Origin: Andrena cerasifolii
Taxonomy: Eukaryota; Arthropoda; Insecta; Hymenoptera; Andrenidae
Reading direction: 5' to 3'
Length of the DNA stretch: 64,000 bases
NCBI RefSeq assembly: GCF_050908995.1
Contig: NC_135126.1
Location: forward strand, 11,718,001 to 11,782,000
A model generated the notes under the pieces. The model was not told the DNA's origin and did not search any database. It saw only the letters and a program-made list of their open reading frames with translations. A program made the translations under genes and the position numbers. Shown here piece after piece: positions 1 through 13,553 of this stretch (positions are counted from its first letter, which is position 1; each line of letters begins with the position of its first letter).

Positions 1-1254
1 CTTTGACAACGGACTGGTAATTACGGAATAACAATGGAGACGAGGTAGCCGCGGGATTTTTCGGGCAGATCCGGTGTTCAGCCACTCGGACTCTGAGCGC
101 TCTGTCTCAGATAACGAAAATGAGAGGTGTATATACACTACAGCTAGGGATTCGTGCGACTAGATTAACCGTAGCAGATGTATAGCAGCTTTGGAGGTCG
201 TCTCGAATCATGAGGTATACTTCCATGATACTTTCGCAAAGTAAGCTGCGCCCATGTACGATGAACTAACTTGAAGATCTACTTGGCCGAAATAGGGATG
301 GCGGCAGTTTCGCGAAACGACTGCTGGGGAAATCTAGCTACTTAGATATATTCATGCAAGAGGGCGGGGGATGAAAGTTGACGCGACAGCTGTCTTATCT
401 CGGGGCCAAGTAATTCCCGGATTTCGTGGACGAGCGTATCACCAGGTTGCCCTTCATCAGGGGTTAATCAGATCACGTCGGAAGGACACACGGACGGCGG
501 GCGGACGAACGGGAAACCGTACGAGAGCACGGGAGCGGGAGAGCGCGAGCTCGAGGAACGCGGATTGCAGGAAAAGGGAAACACGAGGGAAGCCGCGGAC
601 AAGAGGAAGAGGGACCGGCACCGATGGTGGAGAGATGGCACAGAGATCGCGGCAAATCGCTCGTGCGCGTATTACAGGCACGTTCACGCGTGGCTGTTTG
701 CACGCGACAGGCGAAGAGCAAATACGTGTTTCCATTTGATGTGTTAAGCTTTTACCTCTTTGTGTGTGAGTTCGCCAGCCACGCCGGGCGACTATCTCCA
801 CGGAATTTCTCGTGCGTTCTCCGTCACTGGTTGTCGGTCTGACTGTGTGCGCGCGCCTATCTACCCCGTCGCGGGTACGTGTACGTGTGCACGCTTATAC
901 GCGCGTGACAATCAGTTACCCTCGAAACGAAACGGCCGATACTGACGACCGACCAGGCCGATGATCTCCGCGGCGCTGGAAAAGTGGGTCGGTAATTTCA
1001 TTTGCATGGGGTCGTGTGCCAACCGCGCGAGGGTAACACCGACGAGTGGGGACAGGGCAGAGACAATGGAGAGAAGCGAAGCGGGACCGAGAGAAACCGA
1101 AGCGCCCTGAACTGGTCATGAAGCGAGAACGGGGGCGAGAGAACAACGAGACGAACGGAGAGCTATGACCCGACAGTAGAAGGAACGGAACACAAAGAGG
1201 GGAAGAAAAAGAAACGGGGACGTTCGATGCAGAGTCGAAATGACATTCCCGTCA
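1..1254. other. GC-rich non-coding stretch, no gene seen
   Basis: CpG-rich sequence with short open frames on both strands that are low-complexity in composition (Arg/Ser/Gly-rich) and overlap one another. No splice-supported exon, RNA gene or repeat was recognised. Confidence 0.5.
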
Positions 1255-1911
1255 CGAGGGGGTCATTCCACGCGAAGTCGGACACTTTTCGGAGTAACAT
1301 TTCGGATTTTGGTGCAACTTGGATATGTTGCAGTCTTTAGGGGTATATAAACATATCTCGAAGGATTTTTCGAAATGTCAAAAATTGTGGATGTTACAGC
1401 TCTTTGAAATATAGTGTTTACTATTTTTCCAAAAATTATAACTGTTGAACTATTAAACTGATAAAAATGACCTTTTGGGTGCTTACAGTGCAGGTATAAG
1501 AGTAGCTAATAAAAATTATTTCACTTAATAAAAACGAATATTTGACCATTTATTTAGTAATTGTTCTAAACAAATGCAATTTTATAGTTGAAGGCAGCTT
1601 TTGAAAAATTTGGAAAAATAGGAGGATAAAGCCCTGTTTTTCCTCTTTATGGACATGTTTTGAAAAACGTGGACGTTTTAAAATTGGCCAAATGAAAATT
1701 AATTGAATGTAACGCTGCGTCAAATCACACAAGCTCGACTGGTCGCTCGGGCCGTGCGGTAAAGAGCTGTAACATCCACAATTTTTCACATTTCGAAAAA
1801 TCCTTCGAGATATGTTTATATACCCCTAAAGACTACAACATATCCAAGTTGCACAAAAATCCGAAATGTTACTCCGAAAAGTGTCCGACTTCGCGTGGAA
1901 TGACCCGAGGG
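1255..1911. mobile_element. Foldback MITE with 145-bp arms and 6-bp target duplication
   Basis: An AT-rich island in GC-rich DNA. The left arm (1261-1405) and right arm (1761-1905) are inverted copies that match at 142 of 145 positions by direct comparison. The ends begin GGTCATTCCACGCG. The 6 bp just outside each end are identical: CGAGGG at 1255-1260 and again at 1906-1911. The 355-bp middle has no credible transposase. The ATTCCACG terminal motif and 6-bp duplication are shared with the element at 25724-26165, so both probably belong to one superfamily. Six-base duplications are uncommon; IS3EU and Dada are candidate groups by that criterion only. High arm identity suggests a fairly recent insertion or arm homogenisation. 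Confidence 0.85.
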
Positions 1912-3732
1912 CGTTCTCCGTTCTACCGTTTCGCAGAGTTTATTGCATATTACGAGTTCCTGCTTCTTGTCTCGCGTTTAACGCGCAGCTGGCAAAGAGG
2001 AAGAGGCCCAGGGACGGGAAAAAAGACGATAGATGCGCTTCGTAGGTATTCGTGCACCGCATGCAAACTTCTTTTCGTTTTCACTCCGAAGATAGGCGGT
2101 CTGGCATTGTCGCTCCGTTTCAAATAACGGAGCACAATGCCGATACACTCGAAACTGTGTCACGCTCCGTGTGCTACGCTCGCGTTTGATAAAAAGACAG
2201 GACTCTCCTTTCGAACCCAGATTCCTCGGTTCGCCAACGTCCTCCACCTCTTTTTCTCCCCGCGGAAATGCGAATGTCGGATCCGGGACCGCTTGCCAGA
2301 TCGTTACTCCCGCGTTCCTTTTATCGTTAGCGACTTTACAGCGACGCGGAGGCGAGCATAAATTACGGAGCACGCGGCTCGGGCTGGCGGTAGAAAAAGC
2401 TTGAGCGACTTCCAGGACGCCGAAGACGGCCGGCGCGGAGGCCAGAGAACGTATTAATATTCTGCGGTCGGCGTAACCCTCGAAGGGTACATTTCGAGTC
2501 TCGACACACTCGCGCAGGGCTTCCATTTCCTCCCTCTAATCCACGAAATTCTCGGGGTAATACGTATACGTGCCTTCGTACATACATATGTACACGATAT
2601 ATGTATAATGTATACCCATATAGATACACGTACGTAGGATACGCGTGCTCCCAGCATTTCGAAATACGCCGGCAGGATGTCTTTCCAGAGGTGGATCACC
2701 CTCTCGTCCATGACCCGACCGCATAATCGCCCTCCAGCTTGCATTCTCCGCATAATCCTGTCGTCGACAGGCGCACTGGGGTGTGGGGGGTCGCGAAGGG
2801 TTCCAATGCCGCGTTTTCATTGCACAGTTTGTACACTCAACGTTCCCCGAAAACACGGGTTCCGTTCACGACTCCGTGCTCCGTTAATGGACCAACCCCT
2901 CGTCTTCGACCCCCGGTTCCCCCGTCAGCTACGCGAAACCATTTTTCATCCTTGTTGGTAGTCGCGCGCCGGCACTCCTCGTGCTTTCTTATCCTCTTAA
3001 GCGTTATAAATCAACCTTTAACGTCGGTTTACTCGGCCGAATAAATTCACGACGCCTATCGCGGCACACGTTGCTCTCAGGAATATTCGGGGGCGTGTAT
3101 CGGTCGCGCGTTAACGACCCACCCCCGCGTTTACACTCGCGGCGAAGCACGGCACGGAGGGCAACACTTTTTTCTTTCTTCTCCTCTTCGACCCTCTGCG
3201 CCCGCCCGCCAGGACGAGCGGCGCTTTGTTCCCCCGCTCGGGGCTTAATCCACGGTGCCACTTTCTGCTCCAATTTCTTCCAGAATCTTTGTCATTCGAG
3301 GACCTCGGAGCGTTTCAATTTCCTCGGTTCGGCGTGCCAGTCGCAGAGCTTTACATTCCGCGGCGCTCTCGAGGAATCCCGGCCCTTTTTGTCTTAATAA
3401 TTGAAACGGGCGATGCTTTCGCCGCCGCGTTGGCCGCACAATACCCGCGGGGAGGAACGGATCGCCTGGCAGTCCTCCACGACAATGAAGTTTCCCCCGT
3501 CCCAGAAATAATGGGCTGCGCTTCTATAAACTCCGCGAACGCGCGCCGGCCACCTCCCCAGCCGGGTTTTCAAACGCGATTTTAACGTAATTAAAAATAC
3601 CTACCGTTGGCAGACCGACGCGACGGGACGACGGCTCCGTTCCTGTCCTGTCGCTCGATAACGCATGAGAGAATTCTTAAATATTCACAGGGGATATTAA
3701 TCCGTCGAACGTCTGCCTCGCGGCGTTGCCGC
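1912..3732. other. GC-rich non-coding stretch, no gene seen
   Basis: No supportable gene. It contains an alternating purine-pyrimidine AT block with repeated TATGTA/TATACA-like steps at about 2578-2640. The open frames overlap on both strands and show no family motifs. Confidence 0.45.
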
Positions 3733-4033
3733 TTAACCCTCTAGTGCATACGACTGCTTTAAGGCGGGCACCTGTTTAATCCAGGAGTTGGGCGGCTATA
3801 ATTTTTTTTTCTCAGAATTCTCAGTTGCCAGCCTTAAAAGTATTGCCACACCGCACATATTAGCCTAAGAAACATGTCAATCTGACGTTTCGATTTGACA
3901 GAAATCTAGTTTGAAGTGCATTTGAGCTAAGCATCCAAATTGAAAACAGACATCGGATTCGGTCTTTTCATCCCCGAATTAGACTAGTCTATTTTTTCCA
4001 ACTGAATTAAAAATCTATGCACTAGAGGGTTAA
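3733..4033. mobile_element. piggyBac-type MITE with TTAA duplication
   Basis: The element spans 3737-4029 (293 bp). Its ends are perfect 14-bp inverted repeats, CCCTCTAGTGCATA at the left and the reverse complement at the right, each directly flanked by TTAA (3733-3736 and 4030-4033). TTAA target sites and CCC ends are the signature of the piggyBac superfamily. The interior is AT-rich and non-coding, so it would depend on a transposase supplied elsewhere. Confidence 0.85.
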
Positions 4034-7000
4034 CAACGGCCCCGTTGTTCCACATTATGAAAAGCAGAATCGCGGGAATAACACTCGCTCTCGACGAGTA
4101 TATTTTTCCCACGCTTTTTTCCTCCCTCTCTGTCTTGCTTTCCGGCCCGTTTTTTTTCTCTTCCTTTATTTCAACTACTCGCGGTCCTTCTGGCTTCAAG
4201 ATACGGTGCTAGAGAAAAGTTCAAGCCGGATGCAGACTCTCTTTCGTCTCCTCATCCGCCCCCGGCCCCTCTGTCCACGGAAGTTAATAGGTAGGAAACT
4301 CCGCGTAAGCCTCGTAATAAAGTGGCGAAACGTACGGTCCTTTCTTCCACGACAAGACAGAAAATATTTGTACCGGTGCAGCCAGGCTTTCCTTCATCTC
4401 TACCCGGGATTCTCTCGCTCTCGAAGGGCCCGCCTCTTACGACGATAATAATTTTGCAGGTCGGTTAATAGGCTTACGCTCTCCCTTTCGTAATTGCACG
4501 AAGCCTCCGGGGTATCGGCCATTATAACTTCGAGACTTAATAGATAGAAAATACCAGGTGTAAGTCGTGCTGCTAATAAAGGGAGGCACTCCTCCTCTCG
4601 TCGTGCAAGTCTCCAGGCTGCTGTGCCTTCCCTCGGAGACGCGGAAAAAGGAGACACGGAGGGCTGGTGGCTTCGCAAAATCTGCTACACGACCACGCCT
4701 GCTTCTTCCTCGGGCCCGGTATACCGGGTATATTTCGTGCACCAGGTGCTACCACCCCGACGGTTGAAACAATTTGCTATAAATTTTCCCCGGCTAGGAG
4801 GCGAACGGGCGAAGAAGGGGTCAGAGAGTAGAAATGGATCAAGAATTCTGGAAAGAATCCCCACCGTCTTCGCTTTTCTTCCGCCGCTCTGATCCTCGGT
4901 CACCACTTGTCCCTCCTTCTAACCACCTCGTACACTCGGCACTTATACACTCCTCCATATTCTTCTCGTGCACACAATGCACCGGTATCCTTAGTTGAAT
5001 GCTACATTGTAAGCAGCAAGGACAACAATCCGCGAGCCATTCAAAATAATTCTGAAGCAGAACATCTTTCGGGTTAGTGGATCTCGAGGAGCGTGCTCGA
5101 GAAAAAGAAACAACGGGGTAGCTCGCCCCTAGCTCGGGGCACTGAAAAACTGCGGCGAGGCTTCGAAGCAGTCAAGATAGCCGGTCTGAAGGGACGAGAA
5201 GGATTCATAAAACAAGGGAGCCAGCGAGGGCGACATATTGCTGCGCGTGGCATGTATTATGCATGAACAGCCGAGGCCCGGTCTACTTCACCTCCCCCTC
5301 CCCCTTCTACACCTCCTCATCATCCTCTGTACTCATTCTTCTCTTTAGGCAAGTCTATTAATTCGAAACATTGTGCCTCCGACCCGACGACCCCGCTACT
5401 TCCATCGATAACTCTAATAAAGAGGAGTTAACGACTATAGGTTCCCATTCACACAGAATCCATGCAATTTCTTTGCTTCCCTCGGGGTTGGAATTCCAGG
5501 GAAAATCGAATAAAGCATGGCAAATTGTGCCGTCACTCGTTACGGACAAAGCCCTTCCATTTAGCCAATTTGCCTCGTTAATCGAGCAACTTCCCAGCGG
5601 AGATCGGTCCTCCTATCCATGAAACGGTGTTTTCGCGACGATCCGGCAATTTCGAAGATTGTTCGTGCTTCGTTCGCGGACCGCTGGGTATCCTCGACAC
5701 ATTCCAAAATAACCGTCGAGATACCTACTCGTCGGCTCGTCTGCGAACGTTCATGCAACGTTCCTCTTTTTATCGTTCTGCCTCCTCCCCGTATTTCCCC
5801 GGAGTCGAGGGCTTCGCTGTTCCGCCCGGCAACGACCGAATTATGACGCTTTTGTGGCGAATATCACGACACTCACCGGGCATGTCGGAAACGTTTCAAG
5901 GGCCCGTTGGATTTACAGACGCGACTCGCGGCAGGCTGCTCAATTACCTCTTCGTTGGCGATCTTGTTGGAGGAACGAAGAAGATACGGGAAGCAGGCGA
6001 TGCGAAAGTAGGCAAACATCGCGACCGGGCAGAAATTGCTCGGGGAACAAAAGATTACCTGCAGAAGGATGGCGAAAATTTACGAGGTCCTACGAATAAG
6101 CTTGCAGCGTCGCGGAACGACTTAAACCTAAATAGGTAGTCGACTTCAGTTACGTCTGACGTCAGCGGAGGTTGGAGCCGTGTAGCCCTCGCCTCGTTCG
6201 CCCACGTAGAATCACGAGGGACCGAGATAAGCCGACGTATCGGATAAAGACATCCCTCTCATCCGCCTGTCGGCGTGCGAGCTTCGCGACACGTTGGCCG
6301 TGGCGAGGACGAGGAGCGCTCGTCCCCCTGGCCCGGTTTTATCGCGCCATGAAAAGCAGGATATAATTCGCGAGCGCAAACACGGACGACAGTGTACAAT
6401 ATCGAATAAGTAGCACCCCGTTGGCTTTCAAGGGCTGGTCGTATTACGAGCGGACAGGATTAATCGTAAAAGCGAGAAGCTCTCCAGCCGGCACGGAGCT
6501 CGCGCTTAAACATTACTGTTCTCCTCCATTTTTTTTTTTTTTTACACCGGGTAAGCTCCACGGTCTGTTTGCATAAAATAAAATCCCTTTTCGGGGGTCG
6601 AATGGCCGCGCGGGCCAACGTAACGACGCGGTGATTTTAGCGTCGACATCGAAGATGCTGAGGATCGAAAGGCACCTTTATCGCTATATACGCTCTGCTA
6701 CCCACGCTGATACACGTGTAAGCACGCACCAGAGGGGCACGGCGCGGATAGAGGGTGAAGAGCAAAGGGCCGACACATGCAACTGGAGTAAAGCAGGGTT
6801 GATGCGAAACCGATAATGTCGTCGCGCTGGCTCGTACGGTCTGAGTGTTCGACTGCCGGTTCGAGAAAGCAGCCGCCACCTCGGCCCCTCTTTACATCGG
6901 GACCGAACACCCCCATCGTAGCCCCTTTATGCCAACCCCTCGTGGCCGTAGCAGCCAGTTATGCGGGTCGCAGCCGCGACGAACAAATATGTATTAGATT

Positions 7001-7085
7001 TTTGTTTGCCTCGGCGGATATTGGAAAATGCCGGTGCGGGTGGGCCGATCGTAGAGGGTGGTATCGCGTCGCGTATATCACGATA
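4034..7085. other. GC-rich non-coding stretch with one CRE-like site
   Basis: No gene recognised. A full CRE palindrome, TGACGTCA, is at 6157-6164, and a run of 15 T lies at 6529-6543. Open frames are composition-driven and overlap on both strands. Confidence 0.45.
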
Positions 7086-7999
7086 CGGCGCACAGTGGGG
7101 TATTCGTACCGAAAAGCCGGACATTAGTGAATTTCAAAAATTTTTAGTAAGCCGTAAAATTTTTAGTATTAAAGGTAGATGAATGCCTGAGGGACAATAC
7201 ATCCAGAATATATTCCGGACATCTTTTGTGCCACTGCAATTAATTTCCTTAGCAACTAAAACAGTAATTTGGCAAAATCCAGCACCATCATCCCCGAGAT
7301 ACTGTAGGCCCATGCGTATACGATTTGTTAAAGGAACAAACGATATAACTAATTCAGAAATAAATTACATACAAACCAAGATCAATAATTTGAAAGAAAC
7401 AAAAGTTGAAGGAAACAGAAATATATCCGTTTCACATACATTATTATTCACGATGGTTGACGGTAAGGTATGTAATGCTGCCACAGGCACAAAATCAACC
7501 ATGAAAGGTTTTATATGCGGCGCTACATCTAAAGAATTTAACAATTTGTCGAATTATTTATTTACTTATTTTTTTGTCCAGATTAGTTAGTATCTATTTA
7601 ATTAGTTACTATTATGCATTAGTTCTTTTAAATGCCTATATCTTTGTTAAAAAACATCTTTTTGCAATTAAGTTTGACTTATATTAAAGACAAACGATCA
7701 TATTCTGCAATCGTACAGATAAAACTTGCAAGGACCATTGTTTGCAGCCCGTAATCTTAACAGATATCGAGAAATTTTGACAATGTGATATACTCCACTT
7801 TAAAGCCATTTTTACTTTTTAGATACCATTACGATGAAAGTAATTAAAAGAGTCAAAAAGTAGACAGCGCAAACTTTAAAATGGTTTTTGTTTGATTCAT
7901 TTTGGATGAATTTTGACGAAGTTATGGGAATTTAAAGAATGAGCAAATTTTAAACTCGTCATGTCCGGCTTTTCGGTGCGAATACCTTACTGTGCGGCG
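7086..7999 (+). mobile_element. Transib-type DNA transposon, internally deleted
   Basis: The element spans 7091-7994 (904 bp). Its ends are inverted repeats that match at 31 of the first 34 positions. The left end starts CACAGTGGGGTATTCG and the right end, reversed, starts CACAGTAAGGTATTCG. Both sides carry the identical 5-bp duplication CGGCG (7086-7090 and 7995-7999). A CACAGTG-type heptamer plus a 5-bp CG-rich duplication is the known signature of Transib transposons, whose transposase is related to RAG1. An autonomous Transib is several times longer, so this copy is a deletion derivative. It still holds a transposase-like fragment (7183-7590). Confidence 0.88.
7183..7590 (+). pseudogene. 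Transib/RAG1-like transposase fragment
   Basis: A 135-codon open frame fills the middle of the Transib-type element at 7091-7994. A stop codon lies directly before its first ATG, so the start is arbitrary and the piece is a remnant. The N-terminal part has SSPRYCRPMRIRF; the C-terminal part has TMVDGKVCNAATGT followed by GFICGATSKEFNNL. The DGKVCN...ICGAT arrangement resembles, from memory, the zinc-binding region after the second catalytic Asp in Transib/RAG1-type transposases. The DDE catalytic residues themselves are not in this fragment. The family call rests mainly on the element's ends and target duplications; the protein match alone would be weaker. It is not expected to be functional. 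Confidence 0.6.
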
Positions 8000-10900
8000 G
8001 GGGTCGTTCCCTCCCCACCGAATACGACGCTCCAACCCCCCTCGACGCTTCGATCTTTTCTTCGTCTATCGAGCGATCCTGGAACTGTGTCACATCCTCT
8101 CTATTTTTACGGCCACTGATGACGCGCTCTATCCCTGTCTCAAGCTCCCCGGCCGTGCGCTCGAAGAGAAACAGGCATTCATGGTACTTCAGCAAATTGC
8201 AAAACCTGAATTTAGTCCCGCGTTAATCTCGATATTACGAATTGCCTTCGTGTACGCGGGTAACACACGTTGGCAAAAGAACGCTGGGAAGGTGGAGTCG
8301 TTTGTTTCACGATGTTGCGTAGCAGAAGTACATTAATCCTGCCTCGGAACAGCGAAGGAGGAGCCACGCTCTCATCCTGGATGCACCTCAAGGAACTCGT
8401 TCGTTTCGCGTTACGCGATGCAAGCCGCATACATCCGCGCCGGGACGTGCACAATACGCCACGCGGTACCGTTCAATCATGCGCGAGGCCCGCTCGCATT
8501 CGCGCCACGTAGGGGAGGGGTGGGATGAAAGGGACATTGCAATTATCTGAAAGATAATCCTACTGTTTTAGCTGAATTTAATAGGAATTAATCCATCCGG
8601 CGTGTTCGCATCAACGTAAATATCGTTAAAGCGAGTAAACACGGCGCGGAACATCTCCACGTGCGTAAATAATTGGGGAGCGGAGCTGGCGGGGGCGTTA
8701 CCTTAATTCCACTAAATTGATGGAAGAAAGCTACGAAACTCAGAGCCGATGATGAATGTCCAAACGACCGAAATGGCGCCATTACCTATAACTTCGCGTT
8801 TCCTAGACTTCTCTGCAACTTTCAAGAGTGACCAATTTACTAACTCGTATACGAAGCGTTCAAGGTTCTAAATGACGATAGTTGACGGCTCAAGTAGAAG
8901 GGCCAAGAAGTTTCTTCCAGTGACCACCGCCCAGATGACTAACGCAAAGGTGAAAGCTGCGGATGACAGCTCGAGTAGCAGCGCCAGTAGTCGCAGTAAA
9001 CGTACTGTCAGCCAACAGGGAAACAGCGATACAATACAAACGATGTTTTCCGAAAGGGACGAGGCATGCCACCCGATCGATTCTCATCGCGAGAGGCGAA
9101 CGAACAAACGAACGAACGAAAATCGTTGCGGCTCATCGCGAATGCATCCCAACGGCTCCGTTCCCCTGCCATTACCAGGATGCAAGTTTGCATGCGTCGC
9201 CCGCACGACACGCTGAACAAACCTTCGAGGCGTTACGTCGGGTCTGATGCATGCATGTAGCTGCGGGCATGCTCGTATATATTTCAGGGATGGCGGCTGG
9301 GGATGCTCCGAGTAACGCGGCACGATTTACGGGAACGGGGGTAAATTTAGGGTCGGGACCCGGAGGTCGTATCCGAAGACGTTCCTGACGAGAAGGAAAC
9401 AGTCGACCCTCGGGGCCAGCTCGTGCACACGCCCGTTCATATCTACTTGCCACCGATGAGATAGAGAAATTTCGGTCGGCGGTCGGCGTTGCTGCAGCGA
9501 GTCGCGAGGCTCGCCCACGCCCCAGCCAACCGCAAAGTCTCGGTTTCAGGGGATGTTGGTTCAGCGGGAGATTTAGAAGGGGCCGCTCTCCGAGGATTAA
9601 TGATATTTGCGGAAAAACAATGGCCGGTCCGCGCGACGAAAACCGCGCATGCATATTGAAAGGTTTTACGCGCGGAGGATAAATCTTGAGGGAGACAGGG
9701 TTGCCGGAATGAACGTTCGTCCGAGGAAATTGGCGAGTGGATAAACATGGAGGCTAGTAACCAGACTTTTCTCAGCTTCACCGCGGAAACTAATTACCGC
9801 CGGGCATCGTTGTCGTGGATATTCTTGGCGATACGTTCGAGACGTCTAAACTTTCGCAAATATTATTAATATTCGCGGGCCCTTTAGTCGAGGGCTGTCT
9901 GCGTTGACAGGCATAGCTCGTGGCGCGGTACATACGTCAGCCACCTTCTCGCCCTCATTATTACACTCTGTGTCGCGACTGAAAAGCCCCGAGCTGGCGT
10001 TGGAACGGCGATGTCACGGCGGATGGAGAGAATGGAAGGGCGTAAGGCGAGGCATGGAGCACAGGCTATCCCGTTCTAACTTTCGAGTAATTAAGTGCGT
10101 CGAAACTTGGTTAAGACTCGTAATTGTGTTTTACAAGGAGCCACCGGGATGGCTTGCCGTGGAGACGCCTCGTTCGAGGGAAGCTTTTTAACAAAGAGGA
10201 CCATTGAACGTACGTGACTCGACGCTCCGATGAAGTTTGTAGGAAAAATCCAGCGCGGTTCTCCTTCAACTTTAAACGAGGGTCCATTAAACCGCCGAAC
10301 CGCCGACGTTTTGGCGACTCCGACCCGTCACGTATCCCCTGGCGATATCAATATTTCAATACGTTTAGGCCGCAACGAGAGGTAACCTTGTTACACTATG
10401 TAGGTTGCGAAACTCTTGATCCTATAGAGTGCATTATTTCGTAACGAGCATTTTTGCTCGGTGAGCGAGATAATCCATGAGTCACGTTACAAGACTGCCT
10501 TCCCAACAGAACTTCATTTGGCATGCAAGCATCGCGTGGATATACCTTCCGCGTTGCTCCATCAGCATTCTCATGCTCCTTCTTAATGATCCGTTCGCGA
10601 ACGGAAATCACATCCCTCGACACTTCCAGGATCGCGCAGAGGTAGGTATCTAAAGTGGCGAGGGCTCGATATAGGCGCGTCGATTAGTCGAAGCATCCAC
10701 GGAGGCAAATTTACTTGCGCCAATTTCCGGTCACAGAACGGCTCTCAGCAGCGAGTTGCTCGGTGAACGGAAATGATAAACGGATTGGATACACTGGCCA
10801 TAATTAGACGATGCGCGGGAGCCTCGATCAATATGCATGTAAATGCAATCTTCCCCGGAAATCAATCGCCCGTGTTCCCATCGTGAAGATCAAAGATCGC

Positions 10901-13069
10901 GAAAACCTTTGGCCGCGTTTAGCTAACAATGAATTTCCACGAACAACGTTCCGTTAACCGGTTCCGAGATACGCAATTTCAGGCATGAATAACGAATCGA
11001 TTCGGTGGAATTGCAACTAGTCGACTGCGATATCGACGCTCGGCGGGTTGAATTATTCCGGTGAAAAATCCCCACCCACCCCGCTGCAACCCTCTGAGTC
11101 AGCGGCGGAAACAGAACGGAGAGGTCGGTGCTCCGATGACGAAGGGTCGGAAGTGACGAACGAATTGCGCGAATCGATTCGATATCGATGCAACAATTAG
11201 CTAATGCACCGTGGCGCGTCGCCGCGCCGCCACCGTGCCGCGAGTTTTACGAGCCGAGGAAAATCGCTTTCCCAGACATCCCCGGCCCAACCCCGTCGAT
11301 AATTGTCGGCCATAAAGTACCATCCAACGTTCGCCCGGTTTTCGTTCTCTGCGGACCCGTGTTTTCCACGCAGCGACTACCGCCATTTCCAACAACGCCT
11401 GTCGGAGGCGAGCCTTTCGCAAACTTTACATTCCCCGCGTCCATCTTGCTCGGCTTCCTTTCAACGTTTCCATCCGCCCACGTCGAACACCGGTACGCCT
11501 CGATACGAGATCGATAGTCATGAAAGAAGAGAGGGACGGCGACGATGGGATCGCGTGCTTGGACAGGTTCAACGGCGGCACGTAAATTCTTGATAAAAGT
11601 TAGACTCCGATCGATCGAGCGGACTGAGAAGGGAAGCTCGTTGAGTATTTTTAACGGTGGCCGTCTTTCAGATACTCGGGGAGGAAATCCCACGCTCGGC
11701 CGTAAGATATATTTCTGTCGCGGGGAGAGATAGCCGCGTGGACGATCGGAGGTCATCTGGCCTATGCATTTTTAATGGGTATCGTAGGGGGCACGTACGA
11801 GTACGCTCCGACCAGGAGCCGGTCATGTGACGCGATACGGATCAAACAGGTCGCGATTTCGCCGGTTCCGCCGGTTTCGCCATCCGTCAGCCGTATCTGA
11901 CCGTAGGTACCGTCGTGTCGCTCCGAATCTCGCGTGATCGAACGCGTGCAATGAGTAACGAGCCCCGGAGCCTTCCTCGGTCACGCGACAAAACACGTCC
12001 GTTTTTCGTGCACGCTCGCCCGTATGTGCGCCTGGTCAGGGTCGGCACACATGCAGAAATACGTGCCAGAGACCCCGCGGCGTGACCACGCTTGGGAAAG
12101 CTCCCAACGCTTGGGAAACGCCGGGTCGTGAATGCGTAAAAAGGAAATCTATTAAGTTCGATAGCGGGCCGGCGATCGAGCACCATTGTCGCGTCAACGG
12201 AGTCTCGTGCTGCGAATGGCTAGCTTGAATATTAACAATGATGATTTGGCTAGGCTATGTTGGATACATTCGCGGAATGGTAAACACGTCGAGGGAGTTA
12301 TTCTAGTGGTCTCTAGCTAATTGACAAGGGGGTCGTTCGCTAATGTCGGTCGATAAACGAATATGTACATCAACACGGAGGGAAGGAAGGAACGAGAAGC
12401 ATATTCCGTGACCTTTAAACTACCCTCGTGCTACGAGTATGTCTGAGGCAGCTTCTCTGAATGCGCTAGGAATGTACGTTCGATAAAGCAGCGTGTGGTA
12501 AAAGAGCCAGGGAATATGCTTGAGAGGAGGACAATAGGGGACACATAACTTACGATTCACTCCGTGGAGGACCATCGTGGTCGTTTCACACAACTATAAA
12601 AATGTCCTCGATAGCTGCACTGGTTCCCGAAGCGAAACTCGTGCGCGAAGAATTCGGTGCTTTCCACCCTCCCACGAGGTTAGCTCATTTTTCTCGCGGG
12701 CTAAGAGACTCTGCGCGAGATGATAAAGGCAGCTCGGATTCCTCGACTCGGCTCGCCGGGGCGAAATAAAAAAAAAGGGACGAGTGACGAGGAAAGTTTC
12801 TAACACATCTCCGCGTGTATCGTGCAACGACGAAGCAGGCAGTAACCCGGCGAAAGGGAAACAACCGTGTCTCTATTTCTTTCTCGACACTGTTACCGGA
12901 TTCGCGCCTAATTCGACTCGATCCGACTCATTTTCGCCGAAGCACGACGATCGGGAATTTTCGTGAATATTCTCTCCGCTATTGTTTCTCTATCGGCTCG
13001 AATTTGGGTGAAAGGCAGAGGCGTCGACGGAAATGACAACGATTTTTAAGGTCAGCAGCGGACAAATGG
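8000..13069. other. GC-rich non-coding stretch, no gene seen
   Basis: About 5 kb without a recognisable gene or element. It includes a short (ACGA/ACAA)n tract at about 9097-9121. No ORF here shows a family motif, and overlapping frames on both strands point to base composition as their cause. Confidence 0.45.
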
Positions 13070-13099
13070 CACCCCGAGACGTTGGGGCGTCGCGGTCGT

Positions 13100-13520
13100 C
13101 GCAGTGACTGGCGAGACTCGCGGCTACCCCCTCCAGCACCAACCCCCCTTCCAACAATTCTCTTTCACCCTCTTGCATCCCCATGTTTCTCCCACCGCTC
13201 TCCAACCCCTATCTATACATCTATACCCTTCTCTCCCTCGTTTTCACGCGCAGAACATCATCCCTCTCTCGCCCTCCTCATCCTCCCCTTTTTCTTTCCA
13301 ACTTCGTCCGTTTTCTTCTCCCTCTTCGTGCACCCTTCTTTCATCCACCAACTCGATCCTTCCCTCTCTGTCATATGTTCACGAGAATCGTCCTTCTCCT
13401 TTTTTTTCTACCTGACTCGACTCCCCATCTCGCTCTCTCTCTCTCTCTCTCTGTCTCTCTAGCTTTTCCTCCTTTCTCTCTCGGTCTCGCTCGCGCGCTT
13501 CCACCCTCTCCCTTAGTCAC
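13100..13520. repeat. Pyrimidine-rich (CT) tract with microsatellite
   Basis: A long run with strong C+T bias on the + strand, ending in a (CT)n microsatellite at about 13432-13460. It produces long Ser/Pro/Leu-rich open frames on the + strand that are artefacts of the repeat. It lies directly before the promoter-like cluster at 13554-13598. Confidence 0.75.
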
Positions 13521-13553
13521 TCAACAACCCCCCAGACACTGGCCAAGCGAGTG

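Noticed and set aside
1978..2526. A 182-codon - strand frame next to the 1.3-kb MITE
   Set aside because: Low-information composition, opposite open frames across the same span, no motif.
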